A DNA stretch of 64,000 nucleotides, from contig NZ_JAPEUL010000004.1 in NCBI RefSeq assembly GCF_026113935.1, positions 744,001-808,000 on the forward strand, read 5' to 3'. The translations under genes were made by a program, and so were the position numbers. The notes beneath the pieces were generated by a model. That model worked only from the letters and a program-made list of their open reading frames with translations. It was not told the DNA's origin and searched no databases. The DNA is from Marinomonas rhodophyticola (GTDB lineage: Bacteria > Pseudomonadota > Gammaproteobacteria > Pseudomonadales > Marinomonadaceae). Positions 1 to 8,653 of the stretch are shown piece after piece. Numbering within the stretch: position 1 is the stretch's first letter; every line of letters begins with the position of its first letter.

Positions 1-1185
1 GATTGAGACAGGTACAGTTTTTCTCACTGGGAAGCCCGCAATCTCTTTGCGGTCAATGACATGTTTCAATCTACTTTCAATTGCACAGAGGTTTTTGAAA
101 TCCCCCATGGCGACAAAAGAGATGGCTTCCCCTTTGGACTCGGCTCGCCCTGTTCGGCCTATGCGATGAATGTATTCTTCTGGTTTAAAAGGCAAATCGT
201 AATTCACGACGCGGCTTAGTTCGCCAATGTCGAGTCCTCGAGCAGCCACACCTGTGGCGACTAAGTATTTAAGTTCACCGGATTTGAATTGCGCTAAAAT
301 CTTTTCGCGCATGGCTTGGCTTCTGTCGCCATGTATGGAATCGGCTTTAATGCCACGCTTTGCGAGTTGATCGACAAGTTTGGCTGCACCGTGTTTTTTC
401 TCAATAAAGATCAGCGCTTGGTCCCAGTCGTGTTCCTTGATTAAATGGCTTAGTAGGGCTGATTTTGTGTCTTTATCGACTGTGATGAGCCATTGTTTGA
501 TATTGGCTGCTGCTCGGATATTCGGAGAAATGGCTATTTCTGCGGCGAGATCGGTCATTTTGCTATCGGAGAAATCGTAAGCTAGGGCGCGCACATCGTC
601 GGTCATTGTCGCTGAAAACAACAAGTTTTGACGATTTTCAGGTAGTCGCTCGATGATTTTATTTATGTCACCTACAAAACCCATGTCGACCATTCTGTCT
701 GCTTCGTCTAGAACCAGCACTTCCAGCTCGTCAAAATGGACCGCACGTTGGTGAGCTAGATCCAAAAGCCTACCTGGTGTTGCCACTAAAATATCGATGC
801 CTTCAATTAAGCGCTGCTTTTGCGGTTCAGTATCTACGCCGCCATAAGCCACCATGGAGCTAACCTTGAGATGCTTACTGTAGTCCTTGACGCTAGATGC
901 CACCTGTATGGCTAATTCGCGCGTTGGAACCAGAATTAGAACGCGAACACGTTTACCACGTAAGGTAGGTTTTTCATGGTTTTGTTTGAGGTTGCCTAAC
1001 CGTTCTAATATGGGCAATACAAAAGCGGCCGTTTTACCTGTGCCAGTTTGCGCGGTGGCAATGAGATCCTTCCCAGAAAGAATGACGGGAATGGCTTGTT
1101 TTTGGATCGGTGTTGGGGTGGTATACCCCATTTCTTTAGTGGCTTGTACTAGGGGGACGGATAATCCCAGTTTTGCAAATGGCAT
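1..1185 (-). CDS. rhlE: DEAD-box ATP-dependent RNA helicase, RhlE type (3' end outside window)
   Basis: Unwinds structured RNA using ATP, acting in ribosome assembly and RNA turnover in the cytoplasm. The visible 395 residues carry the whole core in order: Q motif TPIQKQAIP, Walker A AQTGTGKT, motif Ia PTRELAIQ, motif II DEAD, motif III SAT and motif VI HRIGRTGRA. The N-terminus MPFAKLGLSVPL is RhlE-like and supports the ATG at 1185. An in-frame TTG further upstream is possible but less likely. The variable basic C-terminal tail that separates RhlE from related helicases lies beyond the left edge, so the subfamily rests on the N-terminal half. Confidence 0.85.
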   Translation of the reverse strand, partial: MPFAKLGLSVPLVQATKEMGYTTPTPIQKQAIPVILSGKDLIATAQTGTGKTAAFVLPILERLGNLKQNHEKPTLRGKRVRVLILVPTRELAIQVASSVKDYSKHLKVSSMVAYGGVDTEPQKQRLIEGIDILVATPGRLLDLAHQRAVHFDELEVLVLDEADRMVDMGFVGDINKIIERLPENRQNLLFSATMTDDVRALAYDFSDSKMTDLAAEIAISPNIRAAANIKQWLITVDKDTKSALLSHLIKEHDWDQALIFIEKKHGAAKLVDQLAKRGIKADSIHGDRSQAMREKILAQFKSGELKYLVATGVAARGLDIGELSRVVNYDLPFKPEEYIHRIGRTGRAESKGEAISFVAMGDFKNLCAIESRLKHVIDRKEIAGFPVRKTVPVSI

Positions 1186-1256
1186 AGGCGCTCGGACAGA
1201 TTGTCGTAAGGGGTTGGGTTTGTCAAAAGACAAATGTGCTGCAGTATAGCGTAAAA

Positions 1257-1270
1257 AACGCCGCGGCGTT
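1257..1270. promoter_or_regulatory. 14-bp perfect palindrome upstream of the helicase gene
   Basis: AACGCCGCGGCGTT reads the same on both strands and lies about 70 bp upstream of the helicase start. It may be an operator or a small hairpin in the leader RNA. No regulator can be named. Confidence 0.3.
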
Positions 1271-1326
1271 GTTTGAATAGGCGAATAATCACTGAACAAA
1301 AGGTTTATCTTTGAGGTCTGAGCATC

Positions 1327-1358
1327 GATCAGGTTTTTTTCTGTATAATGGCCTGATC
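1327..1358 (+). promoter_or_regulatory. TATAAT box flanked by 7-bp inverted repeat, upstream of VC0807-like gene
   Basis: A perfect -10 hexamer TATAAT (1344-1349) sits between the arms GATCAGG (1327-1333) and CCTGATC (1352-1358). No good -35 box is seen at 17 bp. The arms would straddle the -10 and start site, as repressor operators often do. The assignment to the gene at 1394 is inferred from position. Confidence 0.4.
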
Positions 1359-1393
1359 ATTCGTCTTTATATTTAACTTGGAATCGTAAATCT

Positions 1394-2089
1394 ATGAACC
1401 GTTCTCCTGAGCATAAACCGCGTCCTATGGTGGACCTTATTGTTAGTGTTATTTTGCCGTCTTTTATTTTGATGAAGTTAAGCGGTGAAGATAAGTTGGG
1501 GGTGAGTGGTGGTCTTATGCTTGCTCTTGCTTTTCCACTTGGTTGGGGGGTGTTTGAGCTGGTCAAATACAGGAAATTCAATTTTATTGCTTTGTTAGGG
1601 TTGGTTAGTGTGTTGTTGACCGGCAGTATCGGCTTGTTTGAACTGGATAATAAGTGGCTGGCGATTAAAGAAGCGTCTATTCCTGCCATTATTGGTATTG
1701 CGGTATTAGTGTCGACTTTTACACCTTATCCTTTGGTGCGAGCTTTGTTATTTAACGCCGCCATAATGGATGTAGAGGCGATCCAAAATAAGTTAGAAGA
1801 AAATAACAGTGTTCAGGTCTTTGAGAGAAAGTTGATGAAGGCCACTTATTTTGTGGCAGGGTCTTTTGCTTTCTCTGCGATTATGAATTATGTGCTTGCT
1901 AAGTGGATTGTTACCAGCCCAGCGGGAACCGAAGCGTTCAATGAGGAGCTGGGGCAAATGACATTATACAGTTATCCTATGATTGCGATTCCTTCTATGG
2001 TGATGATGATGGCGATATTTTATTACCTGTGGCGCAGTATCCATAAAGCCACAGGGTTGAAGCTTGAAGATTTGATGGTTAAGAAATAA
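1394..2089 (+). CDS. VC0807-like multi-pass inner-membrane protein
   Basis: A 231-residue protein with about six hydrophobic segments and a short basic N-terminus (HKPRP). It resembles the uncharacterised VC0807 family, which is distantly like the septation protein A (YciB) fold. The segment FELDNKWLAIKEA between helices 3 and 4 is typical. The ATG at 1394 has a GGA element about 11 bp upstream. It lies 10 bp before rsuA and is probably cotranscribed with it. Function unknown; an inner-membrane location is the only safe statement. Confidence 0.7.
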   Translation: MNRSPEHKPRPMVDLIVSVILPSFILMKLSGEDKLGVSGGLMLALAFPLGWGVFELVKYRKFNFIALLGLVSVLLTGSIGLFELDNKWLAIKEASIPAIIGIAVLVSTFTPYPLVRALLFNAAIMDVEAIQNKLEENNSVQVFERKLMKATYFVAGSFAFSAIMNYVLAKWIVTSPAGTEAFNEELGQMTLYSYPMIAIPSMVMMMAIFYYLWRSIHKATGLKLEDLMVKK

Positions 2090-2099
2090 GAATTTTAGT

Positions 2100-2810
2100 A
2101 TGCGCCTTGATAAGTTTATTTGTAAAAGTACCGAGCTACGCAAGGACGCTGCCACCCAATACATTCATGCTGGGAAAGTGAGCGTTAACGGTGAGGTGGT
2201 GACGAATGAGTCGGTTCAAGTGCATGAAAACAATACCGTGTTGTTGAATGGCGACAGGCTGAAGGCTCGCGATTTTCGCTATATTCTTCTGCATAAACCG
2301 ATTAACACGGTTTGCTCTAATATTGATGAAGCTTATCCATCGTTGTTTAATTATCTACAGGTGGAGCGAGTTTCTGAATTACACATTGCAGGGCGTCTAG
2401 ATGCGGACACAACAGGCTTGGTGTTGATTACGGACGATGGTCGCTGGTCTTTTGATATTACGCGCCCCTGCAATGGCTGCCGAAAGGTCTACCGTGTTGG
2501 TTTATCTAAAGCGTTAAGCCATGAGCAAGCGGAAGAGGTGGCTGAGAGATTTTTAGAAGGCATCAAATTGCAAGGGGAGACGCAGTTAACATTGCCTGCT
2601 ATGTTAGAGGTGATTGCGCCAAACGAAGTGCGACTGACCATTACAGAAGGCAAATTTCATCAGGTAAAGCGTATGTTTGCGGCTGTACAGAATCGAGTGG
2701 CGTGGCTGCATAGAGAGCAAATAGGTGATGTTTGCCTTGATGTAGAGAGTGAGCAGTGGCGTTATTTAACCCAAAAGGAAGTGGCGTCTTTCCACAAATA
2801 TCCCAATTGA
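2100..2810 (+). CDS. rsuA: 16S rRNA pseudouridine(516) synthase RsuA
   Basis: Isomerises uridine 516 of 16S rRNA to pseudouridine during small-subunit assembly. The first ~50 residues form an S4 RNA-binding domain (MRLDKFICKSTELRKDA). The catalytic motif GRLDADTTGL places the nucleophilic aspartate at residue 101, as in E. coli RsuA. KVYRV and GKFHQVKRMF are further RsuA/RluB-family signatures. The length of 236 residues is normal. It starts 10 bp after the upstream membrane-protein gene and is followed 13 bp later by the epimerase gene. Confidence 0.9.
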   Translation: MRLDKFICKSTELRKDAATQYIHAGKVSVNGEVVTNESVQVHENNTVLLNGDRLKARDFRYILLHKPINTVCSNIDEAYPSLFNYLQVERVSELHIAGRLDADTTGLVLITDDGRWSFDITRPCNGCRKVYRVGLSKALSHEQAEEVAERFLEGIKLQGETQLTLPAMLEVIAPNEVRLTITEGKFHQVKRMFAAVQNRVAWLHREQIGDVCLDVESEQWRYLTQKEVASFHKYPN

Positions 2811-2823
2811 TTGAGGTAGGTAT

Positions 2824-3725
2824 ATGACATCAAAACGCATATTGTTCACTGGTGGTTCAGGTAAAGCGGGTAAGCATGTTGTTGCTTATTTGCTTGCGCA
2901 AGGACATCGAGTGTTGAATGTTGATTTAGTGCCTTTGGATTATCCAGGAGTGGACAACTTAGTGGCTGATATTACGGACTCCGGCCAAATGTTCAACGCG
3001 ATGACAGCCTATGCAGGATTTGATGAGTTAGAGCTTGGGACCGGAGTGCCAGTGTTTGATGCGGTAGTGCATTTTGCCGCCGTGCCAAGAATCTTAATCA
3101 ACCCTGATAATGAAACGTTTCGAGTCAATACCATCGGGACTTACAATGTGATTGAAGCCGCGGTCAAGCTGGGTATTAAAAAAGTGGTGATTGCATCATC
3201 AGAAACCACTTACGGTATTTGTTTTTCTGATGGCCAAACCGATCCACATTCTTTGCCATTAGAAGAAGATTACGATGTTGATCCAATGGACAGCTATGGC
3301 CTGTCTAAAGTCGTAAACGAGAAAACAGCACGAAGTTTTCAACGTCGATCAGGCATTGATATTTATGCGCTTCGTATCGGCAATGTGATTGAACCTCATG
3401 AATACGCTGAGCTGTTTCCGAATTATTTTGAACACCCTGAAGTACGTCGTCGCAATGCATTTTGTTATATTGATGCTCGAGATCTGGGTCAAATTGTCGA
3501 TTTATGTTTGCAAAAAGACGGCTTGGGTTTTCAGATTTTTAACGCCGGAAACGATCATAATGGCGCGATTATTCCTACCCAAGAATTAGCGGAGCGCTTT
3601 TTCCGGGTGTGCCTATGACCCGAGAAATGGGGGAGCATGAGGCATTGTTTTCAAACCGTAAAATTCGTGAAGTGCTTGGTTTCAAAGAGCAGCATAATTG
3701 GCGACAGTATGTAAAATGTTATTGA
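2824..3725 (+). CDS. NAD(P)-dependent epimerase/dehydratase (extended SDR), frameshifted
   Basis: A Rossmann-fold oxidoreductase of the nucleotide-sugar epimerase superfamily; substrate unknown. The N-terminus has the nucleotide-binding motif FTGGSGKAGKHV, and DSYGLSKVVNE holds the catalytic Tyr and Lys of the YxxxK pair. The frame stops at 3618 after a T5 run (3598-3602). One more T there continues it as PGVPMTREMGEHE through EVLGF to the TGA at 3723-3725, giving 300 residues. The break is therefore most likely a homopolymer miscount, not a decayed gene. SD-like GAGGTAGGT precedes the ATG. Confidence 0.75.
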
Positions 3726-3730
3726 TTTGA

Positions 3731-3864
3731 AGGTATTTCTCTAGAGGAAGTGTTTTCGGTGAGAAGCGCACTGGGCGTTTTTTTCCGTGGAGTGCAAAGC
3801 TTTAGGTATTGAACCAACAGAGGATATGCTGTTGGTGTTAGAACGATTCGAAGTGGTTTTTCAA
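3731..3864 (+). pseudogene. Possible remnant of a small gene between epimerase and EAL gene
   Basis: Two overlapping frames look protein-like but neither has a start and stop of its own. One reads GISLEEVFSVRSALGVFF; the other ends LGIEPTEDMLLVLERFEVVFQ at the TAA near 3864. A T7 run (about 3769-3775) lies where they would join. It may be a short gene broken by an indel, or the eroded end of a longer one. I do not recognise the product. Confidence 0.25.
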
Positions 3865-3876
3865 TAAAGAGTTGGC

Positions 3877-4638
3877 TTAATCCCAATTGATTTCCGCGAG
3901 GGATTCGAAACTGGGTTTAGCGAAGTAATAGCCTTGGAAATGGTGGATGCCCATGTCTCTGAGTGTGTGATATTCCGCCTTTGTTTCGACACCTTCGGCG
4001 ACAATCATCATGTCGAGATCCTGAAATAAATTCACCAAGTTACGCACAATGATCTGGCGTTTCTTGTCTTGGTCTATATTTTTGATCAGTGCCATGTCGA
4101 TTTTTGTGATGTCAGTTTTTAGATCAGCTAGCTGGTTTAATCCGTTGAATCCTGAGCCAAAATCATCGGTCGCGGTCAAAAAGCCCTGTTGTTGGTAATG
4201 TTGAATAATAGATTCTAAGTGCGTGCTATCGGTTATTTTTTCATTTTCGGTAAATTCGAAAATAATCTTTTCTTTAGGGAATTTGTACTCTTCAGCAGCG
4301 TTTAGTGTCGTTCTTATACATAGTTCAGGCTTGTAAACGGCGTTCGGTAAAAAGTTAATGCTTAAAAAGCTCTTTTCATGCACGCCTAATTCTGCCGCTA
4401 GTTTGATGGCTTTCACACGACAGCTTTGGTCAAATCGATAACGGTTAGTGTCGTTAACGTTTTTGAAAACGTGGAATGCGCCTTCTTGATTTAAACCACG
4501 AACAAGTGCCTCTTGTGCAAAAACCGTTTTGGTTTGGCTATTGATAATTGGCTGAAATGCCATAGTGAAGTCGAAACCTAAGTCGCAAGCTGTAGAACAT
4601 TCTGTGCAGCCAAGTTTTCGAAAGTCTTTTTGCTTCAT
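3877..4638 (-). CDS. EAL-domain cyclic-di-GMP phosphodiesterase with N-terminal Cys cluster
   Basis: Hydrolyses c-di-GMP to pGpG, lowering the second messenger that favours sessile life. The EAL domain fills nearly all 253 residues and the metal and catalytic motifs look intact: EALVRG (Glu43), SINFLPNA, FEFTENE, DDFGSG, TKIDMALI, AEGVET and FQGYYFAKP. No separate sensor domain is present. The only extra is an N-terminal CxxCxxxC cluster (Cys11, Cys14, Cys18) that could bind metal or sense redox. It is transcribed alone, convergent with the epimerase gene. Confidence 0.85.
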   Translation of the reverse strand: MKQKDFRKLGCTECSTACDLGFDFTMAFQPIINSQTKTVFAQEALVRGLNQEGAFHVFKNVNDTNRYRFDQSCRVKAIKLAAELGVHEKSFLSINFLPNAVYKPELCIRTTLNAAEEYKFPKEKIIFEFTENEKITDSTHLESIIQHYQQQGFLTATDDFGSGFNGLNQLADLKTDITKIDMALIKNIDQDKKRQIIVRNLVNLFQDLDMMIVAEGVETKAEYHTLRDMGIHHFQGYYFAKPSFESLAEINWD

Positions 4639-4814
4639 GTCACCTGTTCTCTTTTCTTTATGCAGTAATATAAAAGAAAATTAGGCACTGACTTTGGAGT
4701 GGCTGATTTTCTGTGGCAATAGATTATGCCAGTCTTAAACAATAGGGCTTTTGACGCTATTTTTCCAGTCTTGTAAAGCGTATTGATTGATATTACACAT
4801 TTTTAATAGGTTGC

Positions 4815-6401
4815 ATGAAGATGGGTATCTTTATATCGGGGTTGCCGATTGTGTTATTGATTTGGGCAATGACAAAACGTCATGCGGTGCCTTCTCATGT
4901 AGCTTTACCAGCAACCGCACTAATGGTTGTATTGATTCAATGGCTATTTTTTCAGGCCGATGTGGTTTTATTGGCGGCAACCGTTTTGGCTGGTTTATTG
5001 TCTGTATTGACACCTATTTCTATTGTAGCTGGCGCTATTTTATTAAATCGGGTGTTGCATTTTTCTGGCGCGGAAGCAGTATTGAGTCAATGGTTAAAAA
5101 GTATCAGTGCTAATAAAGTCGCTCAATTGATGATCATTGGTTGGGCGTTTGCCTTTATGATTGAAGGAGCATCGGGTTTTGGTACACCGGCGGCGATTGC
5201 CGCCCCTATTTTAGTTGGTCTGGGGTTTCCTGCGATTCCTGTGGCCATTTTTACGCTTGCAATGAATTCTGTACCAGTGTCTTTTGGAGCCGTTGGCACA
5301 CCTATTTGGTTTGGTTTATCTGGTTTGTCTTTGTCTGATGTGCAGCTGATGGACATCGCGATGCAAACAGCGTTGCTGAATAGTGCGGCGGCTTTGGTTA
5401 TCCCTTTTATTGCTTTGAGATTTCTTCTTGGATGGTCAGAAATTAGACGCAATGCAGGGTTTATTTTACTGAGCGTGCTTTCATGTGTTGTGCCTTATGT
5501 TTTTTTTGCTCAATGGAATTATGAATTCCCCGCTCTTATTGGTGGCGCGATAGGATTGGCGCTAAGCGTTTGGTTGGCAAAGAGCGGTATCGGCTTGTCT
5601 TTAGCGATAGAAAGAGAACCAGACGATACTAAATTGGCGGCGCGAAAGATTGTTAAAGTATTTGTACCATTTGCTCTGTTGATTGCCATTTTAATTGTTA
5701 CTCGTGTCCCACAGTGGGGAATAAAGGACTTACTGAATGCAATGTCGCCTTTATGGGCTTGGCAATTTGGTGCAACAAAGTTTGAAATAAGTCAGGCGTT
5801 AGTATTGAGCTTCAATAATATTTTTGGCACAGAGGTGAGTTGGCAGTATAAAAGTCTTTATGTGCCTGCCTTGATCCCATTCTTGCTTGTGGTGTTGGTG
5901 TGTATTCCTTTGTTTGGTATGTCACGGGCGCTTGTTTTAACATCCGTACGAGACACAGGGCAGCGTTTGTTCTTGCCTACGCTGTCTCTAATGGGCGCTT
6001 TGGTCATGGTGAATGTGATGATGCAGGGTGGCAGTCAGGCGCCAATGTTGTTATTAGCCCAAGCTTTTGCTCGGTTATTGGGCGATAGCTGGGGCTACAC
6101 AGCGGCGTTACTTGGGGCGTTAGGCTCTTTCTTTTCTGGATCGGCAACGGTATCCAACTTAACCTTTGGTGGTATTCAATTAGGTATTGCAGAAGAAGTG
6201 GGCCTGCCCATTACGTTAGTGCTTGCGTTGCAGTCGGCCGGTGCCGCTATGGGAAACATGATATGTATTAATAATATTATTGCGGTATCGACGATCCTAG
6301 GTGTGAATAACAAAGAGGGTTTTATTATTAAACGCACGATAATCCCTATGTTGGCTTATGCTCTGGTAGCGGCATTGTTTTCTATGATAAGGCTTTATTG
6401 A
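4815..6401 (+). CDS. L-lactate permease family (LctP/LldP) transporter
   Basis: A 528-residue polytopic protein with about 13-14 hydrophobic helices, matching LldP/GlcA lactate or glycolate:H+ symporters. Family signatures seen are AFMIEGASGFGTPAAIAAP, GAVGTPIWFG and SFFSGSATVSNLTFGGIQ, the last being the conserved region near the C-terminus. Substrate is inferred as a short 2-hydroxy-monocarboxylate, but no lactate or glycolate oxidase gene lies nearby. Either ATG 4815 or 4821 may start it, with AGG just upstream. The DsrE-like gene follows by 32 bp and probably shares the transcript. Confidence 0.8.
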   Translation: MKMGIFISGLPIVLLIWAMTKRHAVPSHVALPATALMVVLIQWLFFQADVVLLAATVLAGLLSVLTPISIVAGAILLNRVLHFSGAEAVLSQWLKSISANKVAQLMIIGWAFAFMIEGASGFGTPAAIAAPILVGLGFPAIPVAIFTLAMNSVPVSFGAVGTPIWFGLSGLSLSDVQLMDIAMQTALLNSAAALVIPFIALRFLLGWSEIRRNAGFILLSVLSCVVPYVFFAQWNYEFPALIGGAIGLALSVWLAKSGIGLSLAIEREPDDTKLAARKIVKVFVPFALLIAILIVTRVPQWGIKDLLNAMSPLWAWQFGATKFEISQALVLSFNNIFGTEVSWQYKSLYVPALIPFLLVVLVCIPLFGMSRALVLTSVRDTGQRLFLPTLSLMGALVMVNVMMQGGSQAPMLLLAQAFARLLGDSWGYTAALLGALGSFFSGSATVSNLTFGGIQLGIAEEVGLPITLVLALQSAGAAMGNMICINNIIAVSTILGVNNKEGFIIKRTIIPMLAYALVAALFSMIRLY

Positions 6402-6433
6402 CCGTGTATTTTGGAAAGTATTAAGGAGGATTA

Positions 6434-6781
6434 ATGCAATCAGTAAACGTAGTATTTCATATTGATGAAGTGGACAAATGGTCTTTGTTGTTGGCGAACG
6501 TGCGTAATCTTGTGAAGGCAGTAGATCCTGTTTCATCGAATATTACGGTGGTGTCAAACTCGAAAGCGGTATTGGTTTTTGGTGATAGTGCTTCATTAAA
6601 TTATGCGGACTTAATACAAGAATTGGTCGCTAATGGGGTTGAGTTTGTTGTGTGTCAGAATTCACTGAATGGGGCCGGCATCACTGATGATTTGTTGCCT
6701 GAGTATGTAACGGTGGTGCCTGTTGGGGTTTTGTCGTTGATCGAGAAGCAGGCGGATGGTTTTGCTTATATTAAGCCTTAG
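6434..6781 (+). CDS. DsrE-like small protein (COG1416 type)
   Basis: A 115-residue soluble protein resembling the DsrE/DsrF-like alpha/beta fold: an N-terminal strand (SVNVVFHIDE), a helix, then VSNSKAVLVFG and the segment NGVEFVVCQNSLNGAGI with the Cys often seen in this group. In the sulfur-relay members that Cys carries persulfide; here the role is unknown. A strong Shine-Dalgarno AAGGAGG lies 7 bp before the ATG. It follows the LctP permease and is closed by a bidirectional terminator. Confidence 0.7.
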   Translation: MQSVNVVFHIDEVDKWSLLLANVRNLVKAVDPVSSNITVVSNSKAVLVFGDSASLNYADLIQELVANGVEFVVCQNSLNGAGITDDLLPEYVTVVPVGVLSLIEKQADGFAYIKP

Positions 6782-6815
6782 AAGCGTTTATCTGTAAAAT
6801 AGATTTAATAGCACA

Positions 6816-6845
6816 AAAAAGGGTCACTTATGTGTGACCCTTTTT
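6816..6845. terminator. Bidirectional rho-independent terminator
   Basis: AAAAAGGGTCAC and GTGACCCTTTTT form a perfect stem around a short loop, with A and T runs on either side. It lies between two convergent genes, so it can serve both strands. Confidence 0.9.
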
Positions 6846-6872
6846 ATCGTACCCTGAGTTATAGGACGAGCG

Positions 6873-8386
6873 TTATTTGTTTGCCGCTTTTTCAGCTTGT
6901 TGCTTGTCGTAACGTTTTTCCCAGAATTCAGCGCCTTTGATACCCAGTGCTTTCGGGTTAAAAGTATACTCTGTTACACCCGCTGCTTTTTGGTCTTCAT
7001 AATCACGCAAGGCTTTCATTGTAGGTTTTGCCATAAAGAAAATGGTTAGGATACCAATGATGTTTAGCCACGCCATTAGGCCTACACCAACGTCACCTAG
7101 GTTCCAGATGTAACCTGCAGTATTAACCGTACCGTATGCTACCATGAACATGATAAGCAGTTTTACGAAAGTCAATGAAACGTTGATATTCAATGCGCGA
7201 CGTAAGTATGCGACGTTTGTCTCGGCAATATAGTAATACGCTAAAATCGTCGTAAAAGCGAAGAAGAACAATGCGATACCTACAAACACAGGGCCTGAGC
7301 TACCAAATACGCTTGCTAGTGCCATCTGAGTGAAAGCAGGAGATGCTATAATAGTTGAAGGGTCAACGTTTTGTACAATGAATTGACCATCAGGTAATGT
7401 TCCTTGCACGTTGTATTGCTGCGTGATCAAAATCATTAGAGCCGTTGCGGTACAAATGAACAGAGTATCAACGTAGACTGAGAAGGCTTGAACAAGACCT
7501 TGTTGTGCTGGGTGTTGTACTTCTGCAGCAGCGGCAGCGTGAGGACCGGTACCTTGACCTGCTTCGTTAGAGTAAACTCCACGTTTTACCCCCCAACCGA
7601 TAGCCGCACCAAAACCTGCTTGTGCAGTGAAAGCGTCAGAGAAAATCAAGCCAAAGATGCCTGGTACTTTGTCTAGATTTAGGAAAACAACGATCAGTGC
7701 CATTACGATGTAACCAAGCGCCATGAATGGCACAATGATTTGAGTGAAGTTAGCAATGCGTTTGATGCCACCAAAAATAATGAAGGCTAATACAATCAAG
7801 ATAACGGCTAAGGCAACTAATTTAGTGGAACCTACTTCACCAAACGAGCTGGAAACAATCACGCCTTCACCGAATATTTGTGTTACTGCATTACCGACTG
7901 AGTTGGCTTGAATGCCAGGTAGGAAAATACCGCAGGCAATAATAGAAGATAACGCGAAAAGCACGCCTAACCAGCGCCAGCCTAGGCAACGCTCAAAGTA
8001 GTATGCTGGACCACCACGGTATTGACCGTTTTCACTGACTTTATAAAGCTGACCTAATGTTGATTCCGCATAAGCCGTGCTTGCGCCTAAGAAAGCAACG
8101 ACCCACATCCAGAAAACAGCACCAGGACCACCAAAACCAATAGCGGCCGCAACCCCTGCAATGTTACCAGTACCGACACGTCCGGATAACGATACTGCAA
8201 GCGCTTGAAAAGAAGAGATGCCCTTGTCTGAATCGTTGGAATTGAATAAAAGTGAACACATTTCTTTAAAATGACGAACTTGAGCAAAGCGCGTCAGTAT
8301 TGAATAAAATAAGCCAGCCCCTAGGCATAGGTAAATTAGGCAGGCCTCCAAATGACTCCGTTCAAGAAATCAATGAATGCTTGCAT
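6873..8386 (-). CDS. Alanine/glycine:cation symporter (AGCS family), frameshifted near 5' end
   Basis: Imports alanine or glycine with Na+ through the inner membrane. Motifs are YLCLGAGLFYSI, QALAVSLSGRVGTGNIAGVA and GVKRGVYSNEAGQGTGPHAAAAAEV, all AGCS signatures, with about eleven helices. The reading frame breaks near 8336. The upstream ATG at 8386 has SD GAGGACT and encodes MQAFIDFLNGVIWRPA, the usual AGCS start. One missing base (probably a T of TTAA on the coding strand) would join the parts into 504 residues. Without the correction only a TTG start at 8351 is available. The substrate is not provable from sequence. Confidence 0.85.
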
Positions 8387-8601
8387 AGATAGTCCTCGAT
8401 AAGATTAGCTCTGAGAGCTTTTTTAGTTGTTGTATTGATTACTAAGGTGCTGCGTTTGTGGGGATAGTCGCTGATATTATGCGTAATCTTACACTTACTA
8501 TTTGTAACATTACGCATAAAAAGTGCACCTAAGTGGGGCAAATTTAGCATGAAAAAGAAATGAGATCTATTTGTAAAAGGTCAGGAAGTTATATATTTCA
8601 T

Positions 8602-8636
8602 AAAAAAAAGCCCGATGCAAAGAACGATGCATCGGG
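8602..8636 (-). terminator. Rho-independent terminator of the TctAB operon
   Basis: On the minus strand CCCGATGCA and TGCATCGGG form a 9-bp perfect stem followed by C and a run of eight T. It lies about 18 bp after the tctAB stop codon. Confidence 0.92.
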
Positions 8637-8653
8637 ACTCAAGGCGGGAGTGC

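Noticed and set aside
1357-1689. 110-residue antisense ORF under the VC0807-like gene
   Set aside because: Shadow frame; the plus-strand protein has clear helices and a good start.
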